From Cristatella mucedo (lineage: Eukaryota; Bryozoa; Phylactolaemata; Cristatellidae), in the NCBI GenBank assembly GCA_009760855.2, contig WPIO01000035.1:1-64000 (forward strand): a stretch of 64,000 nt of DNA, given 5' to 3'. A model generated the notes under the pieces. The model was not told the DNA's origin and searched no databases. It saw only the letters and a program-made list of their open reading frames with translations. Positions within the stretch are counted from its first letter, which is position 1. Every line of letters begins with the position of its first letter. Below, piece by piece: positions 1 to 10,046 of the stretch. Made by a program: the position numbers and the translations under genes.

Positions 1-512
<512 letters not shown>

Positions 513-588
513 CTCTTGACCTTGGGCGTAGCTGTTATTGTTTTTGTCGGACCCTAGCTCTCGGTGTCCGTCCTCGGCCTAATTCTTC

Positions 589-676
589 TTGGCTAGTCCT
601 TGGCCAGTCCTTGGCTAGTCCATGGCCAGTCCTTGGCTAGCCCTTGGCCAGTCTTAGGCTAGTCCTTGGCCAGTCC
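589..676. repeat. 11-bp minisatellite, eight units, alternating in a 22-bp period
   Basis: Eight head-to-tail 11-bp units of the form TTGGC(T/C)AGTCC. The T and C versions strictly alternate, so the higher-order unit is 22 bp repeated four times. A few substitutions mark individual units. No coding potential is seen. Confidence 0.93.
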
Positions 677-2191
677 GCCCGCTATGGTTGCTCTAGGTGC
701 CCTAGTCAGACCCACTAAGGCAAGGGCTAATATCGCGGCTAGCCTGAGAGCTGCTCCGTTGCAGAAGGTCTGGTACTCTATTCGGCTCGAGTAAACCATT
801 TTCTGCTACCGGTTGCTGTGCGACGGTGTCTCCAGCGGCGGCTGCTCTAGTGGGACTCTCACGGAGACACAGCGGGCGTACTTGCGTGGTAAACGACACT
901 CTACTTTATTCCTTTCAACGGGTACATATATGAGAGCTCGATAAATCGCAGTAGATGACACGAAATATAACCTGCATTAGTGGCCCGACGCTGCGCTGCT
1001 TCAATGGTAAGTCGGCCAATATTGGGAGTTATCTTCCAAATATCTTCCAAAATGGCGGCCAATAGAGGGAGTTCCTCCCCCAAAAGCACATTTATTAAAG
1101 ATCGTACGAAGACCAGTAAACAGAATAGAATGAAAATTGGCACGAAGAACACTGGTAGCATTAGCTATCGTTTGATGTGATAGAGCTGCAGTTTTGACCT
1201 TTTGATGACCTGTAAAAGTCCAAGGTCACGTATAGCACTGCAGCTCAATTGCAGGTCCACATTTTTCACATTAAAAGAGATTAAAAAAGTCATTGTAGAA
1301 ATATGGAAAACCGCTCAAAAATGCAAGACACTCGACTGGACGCTCGCCCGCCACAAAAAATTAAAAAAAATGATATCTCAAACTGTTGACTGTCATCACG
1401 AACACAGCCCACGGACACTTTGTGACAGGCACATTATATGCATATACAACCATCATGCATAGATGCACAGGGGAAGAACGTCGAGACAGGTGAGCTCCAC
1501 CTATATTCCAAGTTTCACACAGATCGGCCGAGTATCGACCAAGTTGTACAATTTACCAGGTACAAAGTACTATTGCTGTGACAGCCTCAGAGAAGCCAAC
1601 TTAAGCTGCCAAAGCATGTAGGCGACGAATAACAAGATTGTTACTATATTTGTCGCGATACAACATCGAAACATATACTCAAGAGCATGTATTTCGAATT
1701 TCACACCGATCGGCCGAGTTTTGACGAAGCTGTAAATTTATAAGGCAAACAGTGGTAACAAGCAACTGCAATGACCAAGAATGAACATAGAGTAAGTGGA
1801 AGTCCGTGGTGCATTCAGTGGTGAATGCAGTTGCAGATGATGTTTATTTAACTTTCTGGAGGAGCTCAGAGTCTCAGCATTCATTGATAGTGATGAAAGT
1901 TGTGCTTTGACAACGTTTTGCCAGCATCCATCATTGCAGCCTCCATAGCCAAAACCGGAAGTTTTGGCTAGTGCTAACAAAGACAACCGACAGCCAAGAG
2001 ACCAATAATGCTGGCATATATTTGCAACAGAAGCTGCATAATGCACACACCGACAATTGCCTTGAAAAAGGCAGTCGTTCTGTTCAGCTCGGACAGTATA
2101 CAGTGGCAGACAGGCACGTGAGCAACTCGGCTTACTTTCTCGGGGCTTTCTAATTATCTACATAAATGATCCTTCACCTGAGCTGTATGCC
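677..2191. other. Gene-free stretch with a degenerate direct repeat
   Basis: I recognise no gene here. Short ORFs of up to about 100 codons exist on both strands, but none shows a familiar domain. A minus-strand 86-codon ORF at 901-1161 begins with a hydrophobic run but has no other support. The stretch contains the related pair at 1501-1560 and 1688-1745. Confidence 0.6.
1501..1745. repeat. Pair of diverged 58-60-bp direct repeats
   Basis: The segments 1501-1560 and 1688-1745 both read through a shared core TTTCACAC(A/C)GATCGGCCGAG and stay alignable on both sides. They look like two copies of an old repeat, separated by about 130 bp of unrelated sequence. Confidence 0.6.
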
Positions 2192-3406
2192 TTATAATTT
2201 TTTTTGCCTTTGTACAGTCTTCCTACGTACACCTTTGTTCTTGAGGTTGTATTTCGCCTTTGCTAAACTAGCTCTCTTGGATTCCCTGTCGTAATCCTTC
2301 ATGAACAACCTCATATACCTGCCCACACGAGTGCCTAACCTTCTGCAAACTGGGATACGACCACACATCCCTTCATTCTCCTGTAGACAGGCATCAGCCA
2401 CTGCCACTCGAACTGCTGAAAAGCCTGAATATTCAGTCTTTCGAGCCTCTGTCCAGATTAGGTTATGGAGAGACTCATTATGGTTTTGGGTGTGACCATG
2501 CAAACATTTTTTTAGAAGGTCATCGGGTAGTTTATCCTCACACAGATCCTTTGCGGCTTGTTTTATCCCTGGTTTTAGTACGTGATGTCTTGATTTTGCA
2601 TGGTCATAGACCGTATTACTTGCTACAGCTTTCTCATAGGGACATTCAGACGACGCACCTTTCGTACAGAACCTATGATCTGGCTCCTGATTAGTGGAGA
2701 AAGTATGGTAAAAAGATGTCCATACATCCTTCTTCAAGCCCTCTAGATTGTTCGTATTCTCTGTCACCGCACGGGCAAAGTGTTGCTGCAACCTACTAGC
2801 TATTTGGCCAGTTAGCCCACCCTGTCCAGCGAACCCACCCTTAACCTCTGGGTATTTCGCTTTCTTTCTTTTAAGGTTTCGCAACGCAGTGCCCAGCCTC
2901 TTACTGACATGCGCTATACACTCCAGTTTTGTTATTTCCGTCTCTCCATACGGTTTGGCTTTGGTTACACTTTGCCAAGCTTTGGAATCACCATCCCCTA
3001 GATACCTAACATACCGTGCACCACGGGTTTCCAGCGAGCGTTCAAACATACGTTTTGCCCCTTCCCCTTCCATTGCACCACTTGTGCCACTGAAATTTTT
3101 ATCACAGTCATGCTCTCCTCGCTTACCAGCTGCACAAACCTTGCATGATAAGCTGAGCACTTCTGCATCTAGTGCCTTTCCTGTTTTAAGGGAAGTGCCT
3201 GTTGCTACCCCATGCTTCGATTTAAAGCCACGGGTCCTCCACGTGCCATCGACGGCGATGGTGATATCACACGAGTTAGCCAAAGCCTTCTCCTCTTCTA
3301 CAGCTCTCACCATTGACAGTTCAGCCTCTTGCGTAGCTGCAGCTGCAATTGCTTTCACACAATTGGTGTAGCGTTTAGATGGGATAGGGGGAGGCAAATC
3401 TAACAA
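2192..3406 (-). CDS. Mutator-like transposase domain protein (transposon ORF)
   Basis: An uninterrupted 404-codon frame encodes a transposase of the Mutator-like group common in animal genomes. Visible landmarks are VDGTW (Asp about residue 53), a cysteine/histidine group spanning about residues 88-101, GTSGAMEGEGA, YLGDGDSKAW (Asp 138/140), KLECIAHVSKRLG, and NESLHNLIW near residue 308 with the likely catalytic Glu. A DDE transposase would cut and rejoin transposon ends in the nucleus. The listed first codon is TTG. The same frame stays open upstream to about 3476 and reads plausibly for the family, so the true N-terminus is longer and has been lost or lies in another exon. Terminal inverted repeats were not found. 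The intact frame suggests fairly recent activity. This is a mobile-element gene, not a host gene. Confidence 0.85.
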   Translation of the reverse strand: MLDLPPPIPSKRYTNCVKAIAAAATQEAELSMVRAVEEEKALANSCDITIAVDGTWRTRGFKSKHGVATGTSLKTGKALDAEVLSLSCKVCAAGKRGEHDCDKNFSGTSGAMEGEGAKRMFERSLETRGARYVRYLGDGDSKAWQSVTKAKPYGETEITKLECIAHVSKRLGTALRNLKRKKAKYPEVKGGFAGQGGLTGQIASRLQQHFARAVTENTNNLEGLKKDVWTSFYHTFSTNQEPDHRFCTKGASSECPYEKAVASNTVYDHAKSRHHVLKPGIKQAAKDLCEDKLPDDLLKKCLHGHTQNHNESLHNLIWTEARKTEYSGFSAVRVAVADACLQENEGMCGRIPVCRRLGTRVGRYMRLFMKDYDRESKRASLAKAKYNLKNKGVRRKTVQRQKKL

Positions 3407-3554
3407 CCCAAAAAGTCTTTCAGCCCCTGCTCTTCCTAGCCCAACGCTCCTAGCAGCATAAATTTCCTGAATTGACTACTGACTATTACTTCGTTGATAA
3501 TATAGGTAATTTAAGAATCAATTTATTGGTCAGCTATGCATTCACTTGAATAAT

Positions 3555-3868
3555 AGAGGTGAGACAGTAATGCTACTAGTTCCTTTAGCTTTGTTGCTTT
3601 TCGCTTGCCTTTGATAAGTGGATATAGTTTTGCCATGAGTGTTATTGCTTCATGCTCGGCAAACTGGTGATGATGATAGATTTCCGAGCACTTTCTTTTA
3701 CAATGTTTCTTGGCAAGGGAATAAATCTTTGTTGGTTTCGATTGGGTAAACTGATTCCTAGCATAGTGGCAATCGGCACAGATAGTGATCGTATTGTCTC
3801 GCAGGATGCCGGAGTCAAATTCGGTTTCTGTTGAATCGAGATCACATAGATCACAACGTAATTCATCT
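3555..3868 (-). pseudogene. Cys-rich zinc-ribbon-like fragment
   Basis: A minus-strand reading frame from about 3868 to 3555 contains CDLCD, then about 23 residues later CADCH, followed by a basic segment with KKHCKRKCSE. That spacing is typical of a zinc ribbon. It lies on the same strand as the Mutator-like ORF and just upstream of it. It could be that element's N-terminal part or a piece of the neighbouring integrase element. No start codon or full domain was found, and I do not recognise the family. Confidence 0.45.
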
Positions 3869-4149
3869 TTTAACTTTATCCTTCGGTTTATTTTTTTGCA
3901 CTTCGGATGATCGGTTTCCAGGTACTCTTTTTCTGATGAAGACTGGGAACAAAGTTTGCAAAATATTTCTATTCTCTATAGAATGTCATCCTTAACTTTA
4001 AAATAGAGGAAAAAGAAGGTAAGTATGACCCAGATTCAGATATAAGCCACGTATTCAAACAAAGGCCAAAAATAATTCGTAGTGGTTTCTGCGACGCAGA
4101 AGTGCCTAATGAAAGTCATCAAGCAGATATACTGTATATGCCGACTGAG

Positions 4150-4855
4150 TCTGGTTAAAATGCCCATTAAGCGTGATTGATATTGCTAGTAAGTATAAAG
4201 ACTCAAGAGCTCTTACAACAAAATCATGGAAGAAGTAAAACAAGCAATTGTAGATATTTACTCAAAGGACCCGTTAGAATGGCCGAAAAGGATTACAGTA
4301 GATCCTGGATCAGAGTTCAAAGGAGATTTCAGGAAAGAAATGAACAGAAATGAGACGCTCGTAATAGAAGCAAAAAGCGAGAAAAGTGTTGCGCTAGTTG
4401 AGAGAATGAGTAGATCGATAGCAGAAAGAGCTTTCATTGCTCAATATAAAAAAAATTAGAAAGTCTGAACTCCGACGATCCTACTAGAAACAAGGAATTA
4501 ATTGACAATCTACCAAAGATTTTAGATTACCTGAATAATAATACTACAAGAACAATAGGAAAAGAACCGGCAAAAGCAATAAAAAAGAAAGATTCAAACA
4601 AGATAAAACGGAGTACTATAGAAAAATAGGGAAACAAGAAGAGTCATTAGAACTTGGAACGACAGTTAGATATTTACTAGAACCGGGCGAAGGAGAAGAT
4701 GAAAAAAGACGAAAATCTACAGATCTGATATGGAGCTAGACAAAGCATACGATTGTTAGAATAAGGGTAATGAAAGACCAACCAGTTGGATATTTCCTAA
4801 ACGATATAAAGAGTAGTTTTGTCAATGAAGAATTGCAAGTAATCAAACAGTAATC
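4150..4855 (+). pseudogene. Decayed rve-type integrase of a large mobile element
   Basis: Pieces in several frames follow the order of an integrase. Near 4185 there is IASKYKDSRALTTK. The open segment 4226-4459 carries ITVDPGSEFKGDF (second catalytic Asp context) and VERMSRSIAERAF (expected catalytic Glu context). Then, after a frameshift, comes LPKILDYLNNNTTRTIGKEP. A C-terminal part ends in FVNEELQVIKQ just before 4855. At least three frameshifts or stops interrupt it, so it is dead. This arrangement, with the catalytic core followed by a small C-terminal domain, resembles the integrases of Polinton-like and related self-synthesising elements in invertebrates. That assignment is by memory of the family and is an inference. 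Confidence 0.7.
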
Positions 4856-5168
4856 AAACTTTTTGAGCGGTGTCCATTTCATCAGTGCCTTTAAAAATAT
4901 CATCGAATTCTTCACTAGTTATGACATCATCAGACAAAGCATCGGTTACCTTTGAGATAAACTTTTCATTTGCTTCTAGAGTTGTTCTTTTGCGTTTGTC
5001 TATTTCAGAAAATCTATCAATTGATAACATTATTGTAGTTACTGCTGCGAATGTAGGAACAACGTTAGATAAGTCTGGGACTGATGGGATGTAAGTGCTG
5101 GTAATCGCTAATCCTAGTGATATGACAATGTTTACAAATTTCTTACCTTCGTTAAACTCATTAGGCAC
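4854..5168 (-). CDS. Small hydrophobic protein convergent with the integrase
   Basis: A 104-codon frame, tail to tail with the integrase relic. It has two hydrophobic stretches (about residues 11-27 and 37-49), a basic/acidic linker, and an acidic C-terminal segment with DALSDDVITSEEFDDIF. The frame has no ATG at its start (GTG at 5166-5168, with an in-frame stop not far upstream). The preceding DNA reads sensibly in another frame, so a frameshift near 5180 probably removed the true start. It may be an accessory protein of the same mobile element. The function is unknown and this could be a pseudogene. Confidence 0.5.
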   Translation of the reverse strand: MPNEFNEGKKFVNIVISLGLAITSTYIPSVPDLSNVVPTFAAVTTIMLSIDRFSEIDKRKRTTLEANEKFISKVTDALSDDVITSEEFDDIFKGTDEMDTAQKV

Positions 5169-5305
5169 AAACTTCCTTTGCTATTGTATTTCATAACTTC
5201 TTCATACCTTTGGTTGACATATTTTTTTCTTAGATTGGACATTCTATATTAACTTTGCAAAAAATTACTATTGTGTAAGAAACAACTTCATGTAAGTGCT
5301 GCATA

Positions 5306-5419
5306 GAGTAGTGAGTGATTTTAAACCATGGCGGACTCACACTCATCCAACGTAATGTCGAATGAGAAATTACATTAGATGAGGGCGAGGCTGCCATGGG
5401 TCAAAATCACTTACTACTC
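5306..5419. repeat. Foldback / terminal-inverted-repeat pair (51-bp arms)
   Basis: The left arm 5306-5356 and right arm 5369-5419 are reverse complements at 42 of 51 positions by hand count, around a 12-bp loop. Both start with GAGTAGT(G/A)AGTGATTTT and contain CCATGGC. This could be a tiny foldback element or two transposon ends brought together by internal deletion. It lies directly beside the integrase and small hydrophobic gene on one side and a LINE-A on the other. Confidence 0.85.
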
Positions 5420-5447
5420 CTAACGGGTCCTTTGAGTAAATATCTAC

Positions 5448-6304
5448 AATCTAGGTGTCATATTCCAAAGCGACCTCTCGTTAGACGACCACATCAGCTC
5501 CACAGTCAAATCAGGCTATTTTCAGCTTCATAACATTGCTAAAATTAGGGCTTGTTTAGATAAGGATACCACGTCCAAGTTGGTCCATGCATTCGTGACA
5601 TCTCGTCTCGACTTCTGCAACTCACTGCTTACTGGCCTACCAGCATGTGCGATCAGGCGATTGCAGCTGGTGCAAAACTCTGCAGCTAGGCTTGTCTGCC
5701 GTGAGCGTCGCAGTTGCCACATTACTCCACTTCTCGCCGACCTGCACTGGTTACCAGTCAAGCAACGGATTGACTTCAAGGTTTTGTCGCTCACTTTTAG
5801 GTCTCTTCATTCTATGGCTCCAGCCTATCTTTCAGAGATACTACCCCATCAGGCAAAGCATCGTACCACTCGCTTTTCGGAATCCAACAGTCTAGAAATA
5901 CCTCGTACAAACCTTAAATCCTTTGGAGACCGTGCATTTAGCTCGTATGCTCCCACAGCCTGGAACTCCCTCCCGACCTGCATCAGAACATCCCCTGACC
6001 TGACCACATTTAAAAGAAACTTAAAAACATACCTATTTAGGACAGCATTTAGTGGGTCCTTGTGATTCGTCCTCGATGTGCTTATGCGTGCTGACACTGT
6101 TCATGCTGCCACTAACCACATTTGCATGCTGACCCAGTGCATGTAACCCCTAACCATGTTATTCATTTTGTTTGTTTTTCAAGCATGATTTTACTTACTA
6201 TTCTATTGCGTATCACTTTGCAGCAAATGTAAAGCGCCTAGAAAGAGATTAAGTTCTCTGAGGGCGCTTTATCAAGTGCAATATTATTATTATTATTATT
6301 ATTA
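5448..6304 (+). mobile_element. LINE-A (CR1/L2-like) 3' fragment
   Basis: A 5'-truncated copy covering the end of the reverse transcriptase and the post-RT region (ORF at 5580-6065, with LVHAFVTSRLDFCNSLL and LHWLPVKQRIDFKVL), then a 3' UTR and an (ATT)n tail at 6284-6304. The 3' UTR ends with the family stem-loop GCGCCTAGAAAGAGATTAAG ... GGGCGC. Comparison with the other copies places the truncation at 5448. The coding part is only lightly damaged. Confidence 0.92.
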
Positions 6305-6329
6305 CTCCGATGTAGCTTAGTAGAGAAAT

Positions 6330-6860
6330 CCCCACACTTCCCAGAAAGCCCTCAACGATCTGATCAGAGCTCTTGGTCTTATCTATTACAATGCTGAGCT
6401 TCTTGCAACTAGGCTGAAGGAATGGAACATGTTAGATGAAAGTGTGAAAGTAACAGATCAGAGAAAGCGTCACCAATTTCTTTCAAACTTGTTTAGTCGG
6501 AAAGATGTCGTGATTCAGCAAAAACTTAGCCGGTCTGTTCGAGGCAATAACAATCAAGTGCAACTCTATTGAACGGTGCGGATTCCTAGACTTTTCATCC
6601 GGGAGCCTCAAATTAGTGCCGTTCATAAAGGGAACAATGACCCGCCTTTCCCTACTCGTTCACTCGGCTCACCTCAGGAAGAGGACTACACCAGGGTGAA
6701 GGACGATGCTAAGTGCCGTGCAGTTTGGCGACTATCTCTGGGAGGTCAATGGAGACTTCAAAATGGCATCATTGCTGATGGACCTCAAGGCGGTTTACCA
6801 AAGTATCTTTGCTTCCTAAATTGGCCCTTGAGACAGCCGGGACACTAAGGTGCAAAGGGT
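6330..6860 (+). pseudogene. Transposon-like protein relic, N-terminal half (FHQD family)
   Basis: Frameshifted plus-strand pieces read ELLATRLKEWNMLDESVKV, DQRKRH, LVHSAHLRKR, then VNGDFKMASLLMDL. I recognise this order from a widespread transposon-associated protein family of invertebrates. The C-terminal part of that family carries a YSEEQ.ERFHQD motif, which is present separately at 21650-22091. Stops and frameshifts show that it is dead. A LINE-A tail cuts it off at about 6967. The enzymatic role of the family is not known to me. Confidence 0.65.
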
Positions 6861-6966
6861 ACAGCCGAAAGAGTTCTCTATAGAAAAAAAAACATATCAA
6901 GTTGTAGCCGCCGGTTGTAACCCTCGTGCGGATGCCACCTATGCACATAAAGTTAGGCCTCGTAAG

Positions 6967-7472
6967 AATAATAATAACAATAATAAATTTTCATAGAAGC
7001 CTCTAAAAACCTAATCAATTTCTAGGCACTTTACATATGGCTTAAATGAAGCAAGACCATGCGGTCCGCGGCAACATGCATGCATAATATGGTTAGTGTT
7101 AGCATGCACAGTGTAGGCACGAATAAGCACACACAGGACCAGTCACAAGGACCTAAAAAATGCTTTTACACATTGTAGCGCTTTTAGCTTTTTAGAAAAT
7201 ACTTTCAAGTCAGGAGCTATCGTGGCATCAATCTTGAGTTCAAGGCTTTGAGATCATACAAACTAAAGGCACCTATTCAAAAGATTTGAGGTTCATATGA
7301 GGTGTAGCTAATGATTTTATTCAGAGAAGCGGGTGGAATGATGCCTAGCCTGGTTGGGGCTGGAGCCAGAGAATGAAGGAACCACTTGAAAGCCCGTACG
7401 ATGCTTGATCGGGAGTCAGTGGAGTTTGGCGTGGTGGGGTGTAATGTAGCAACTGTGACGCTAACGACATAC
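6967..7472 (-). mobile_element. LINE-A 3' fragment, strongly diverged
   Basis: An (ATT)n-type tail in minus orientation is followed by degraded 3' UTR and post-RT sequence, aligned with the other LINE-A copies (GCATGCACAGTGT in the UTR and the GGTGTAATGT(A/G)GCAACTG segment near 7438). No frame remains open. Confidence 0.75.
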
Positions 7473-7699
7473 GATGAAGTGCCTCAATGAACTTCGACCG
7501 ACGGCCGCTACCCAAGTCCCATTTAAATTCGAAGGGCCAGCATCTGCAGGGCCGGCTACATGCCGGCTAGAATGCGAGCCACTTGATCGGCGTCTCGCAG
7601 ATACAGGACAGCCTCTTAAATTCACCTGTTAAATGTGCGCTGGCTAAAAGCAAAGGGTTTACTCATTCGTGATCAGGCTGAGTCCAGGAGAAGCTATAT

Positions 7700-8856
7700 G
7701 CATTTCTGCTGACCGAAACTTGGGTGAGGCCCTGCTCTAGTAGCTGTGTATCTATATCTGAGATTACCCTATCCGAGTTCTCATACTTTCAGTCCATGCG
7801 ATCTGACAAGGTTGGCGGTGAGATTTCTACTGTCTGTGAATCGTGTGGCTATAAGACATGCGGTTTTTCGCATGGGCCATCTTTTGAATTAGTTGCAATC
7901 AAGTCCTCATAAAACACAGTGCCTCTCACTGTTGTGATATACTGACCTTATGGCTGTCTAAACTTGTTTTTAGAGGAGTTTTTGAATTTGCTCACTAAAA
8001 TATTTGTGTGTGACGGGCCCATACTGATTTCAGGAGACTTCATTCAACATTTAAGTTGAAAAACCCAGCAACAGCAGGTTCCACTTATTTTTGACTGTCT
8101 GGAGAACTTTGGTTTGTCTAAACGTTAATCATACCACTCACCTCGGTGGCTGAATCCTGGATCTCGTTATCACTAAGGATGTCTGCCCCAAGGACCTTGC
8201 TGTGTGCCCGCTGACCCTCTCGGATCATGATTCGGTCGCGTTTACTGTTCCTGCTCTCTTGTGCGTACAGGGTAAAGTCGAGTTTGTTCAGCGTCGTAAC
8301 TTAAAAGCGTTATCGCAAGACACATTTTTGAAAAATGTATGCAAGGCGGGTTTTCTTTATCCACACCCAGACTCGACCGACAGCCTCGACAACTTCACTG
8401 ATGCAGTGAACGCGGCGCTAAGGAGTGCTCTTGACGAGAATGCTCCCGCACATTCAGATCGGGTACGGAGTCGCTGAGATTATATAATTCCTTTATATTT
8501 TAATTTACGAAAAAACTTCAAAAGAGGTGTCGTGTTCAGTGCTGGCGTGAACGCCGTTTGATGAAGTTTAAGTCTGATGAATATCTAGTCTATTTCAGAG
8601 ATTTCCTTCGATTTTACACCCGGTAGCTTGGAAAAAGCGGGTATTCTTTTTTAACTTGAAAACCGGAGTCCTGCCAGTTGGACCCAAAACAGATTTATAA
8701 GAAGCTAAACAATCTGCTGGCCAATGTGTGGGCGTGTCGTCGCCATCAGGCGGTTTCCTCCCCAGCCATCGTTCCATCCGCCCAATGAGCGTTCTCAATG
8801 CTGGCACGTGACGTATCTTTTCCGCCAAGTTCACCTTATGCTTGTGCGTTGGCCTG
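7700..8856 (+). mobile_element. LINE-B 5' segment: endonuclease to start of RT
   Basis: A second non-LTR family. Plus-strand frames show endonuclease-like text: LTETW near 7707, MRSDKVGG near 7795, and LTLSDHDSVAF at 8210-8240 (the SDH motif of APE-type endonucleases). An open stretch to 8477 with LDNFTDAVNAALRSALDENA follows, then LDPKQIYKKLNNLL near 8680, which precedes the RT in this class. Several frameshifts are present. A minus-strand LINE-A interrupts it at 8857. LINE-B RT sequence resumes at about 14340. Confidence 0.75.
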
Positions 8857-10006
8857 TAATAATAATAATAACAAGAATAATATTAATAGTACACTTGATA
8901 AAGCGCCCTCCGAAAGCTCAAATCTCTTTCTAGGTGCTTTACATTTGCTGCAAAGGAAACACGATCGAGTGGTGAACGGTATCATGCTTGATAAACAACT
9001 TGAATAACATGGTTAAGGGTGACATGCATAGGGTCAGCATGCAAGTGTGGTTAGTGGTAGCATGCAACAGTGTCAGCACGCAAAAGCACATTATGGACGA
9101 ATCACAGGGACCCACTAAATGCTGCCACAAATAGATGCGTTTTTAATTTCTTTTTAAATGTGGTCAAGTCAGGTGATATCGTGACGCAAGTCGGGAGGGA
9201 TTGCAGACTTTGGGAGCATACAAACTACAGGCACGGTCTCCAAATAGTTTTGAGGCTTTACGAGGATAGGTAAACAGTTAGATTCCGAAAAGTGGTTGGC
9301 ACGATGCTTAGCCTGGCGGAGGAGTAGATCTGATAGGTGGGCTGGAGCCAAAGAATGAAGAGACCTATAAGTGAGCGGTAAAATCTTGATGTCGATCCGT
9401 TGCTTGACTGGTAGCCAGTGCAGGTTGACGAGAAGTGGTGAGATGTGGCAACTGCATCGCTCACGATAGACAAGCCTAGCTGCAGATGCATGGACCAACT
9501 TAAATGTGGTATCCTTGTATTAACAAGCCTGAATTTTAGCAATGTTTTTAGGTGAAAGTAGCCAGACTTGATTATAGAGCTGATGGGGTCGTCTAACGAT
9601 AGGTCACTTTCGAACGTGACACCTAGCGTGCATATTTAACAGTAAATATTCTGACAGAGCCGATTTTGAGAGTTAGCCTTTCAATTTCACAATAGAGTCA
9701 CATTTGGTTTGCCCATAGCAAATAACTTGGTTTTTGTATCATCATTCAGTTGAAGAAAATGTGCTGCCATCCATGTGCGGATGTCATCAATACATGCAGC
9801 AAGGGAGTTGAGAGATTTCGGGGCGCTCAGTGGCTGGGAGAGATCATAGCAAAGGTGCAACGGATTGTAATCCCCATAGAAGTGAAAGCATAGAATGTGC
9901 TTGATAATCAAATCGGAGAGTGGGAGAGTATAGACCGTGAAAAGTATGGGACCAAGCACGGAGCCCTAACATGCCCCATATTTCAAAGGTACCTCAAATG
10001 ATCTTG
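8857..10006 (-). mobile_element. LINE-A, 5'-truncated, degraded
   Basis: The tail at 8857 (ATT-type, minus orientation) leads into the 3' UTR, post-RT region (9169-9498) and RT palm fragment (9687-9959, with SLAACIDDIRTWMAAHFLQL). The YADD-equivalent region reads HFYGDYN, so the catalytic Asp pair is lost. The copy ends at about 10006, where similarity to the other copies stops. Only 40 bp separates it from the next LINE-A. Confidence 0.88.
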
Positions 10007-10046
10007 CATGAAATGTGTTTTCCTTCGCGTGTGGGCGATCTCGCAA

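Noticed and set aside
901-1161. A small minus-strand ORF with a hydrophobic N-terminus
   Set aside because: 86 codons without any familiar motif or neighbour. Chance ORFs of this size are expected.
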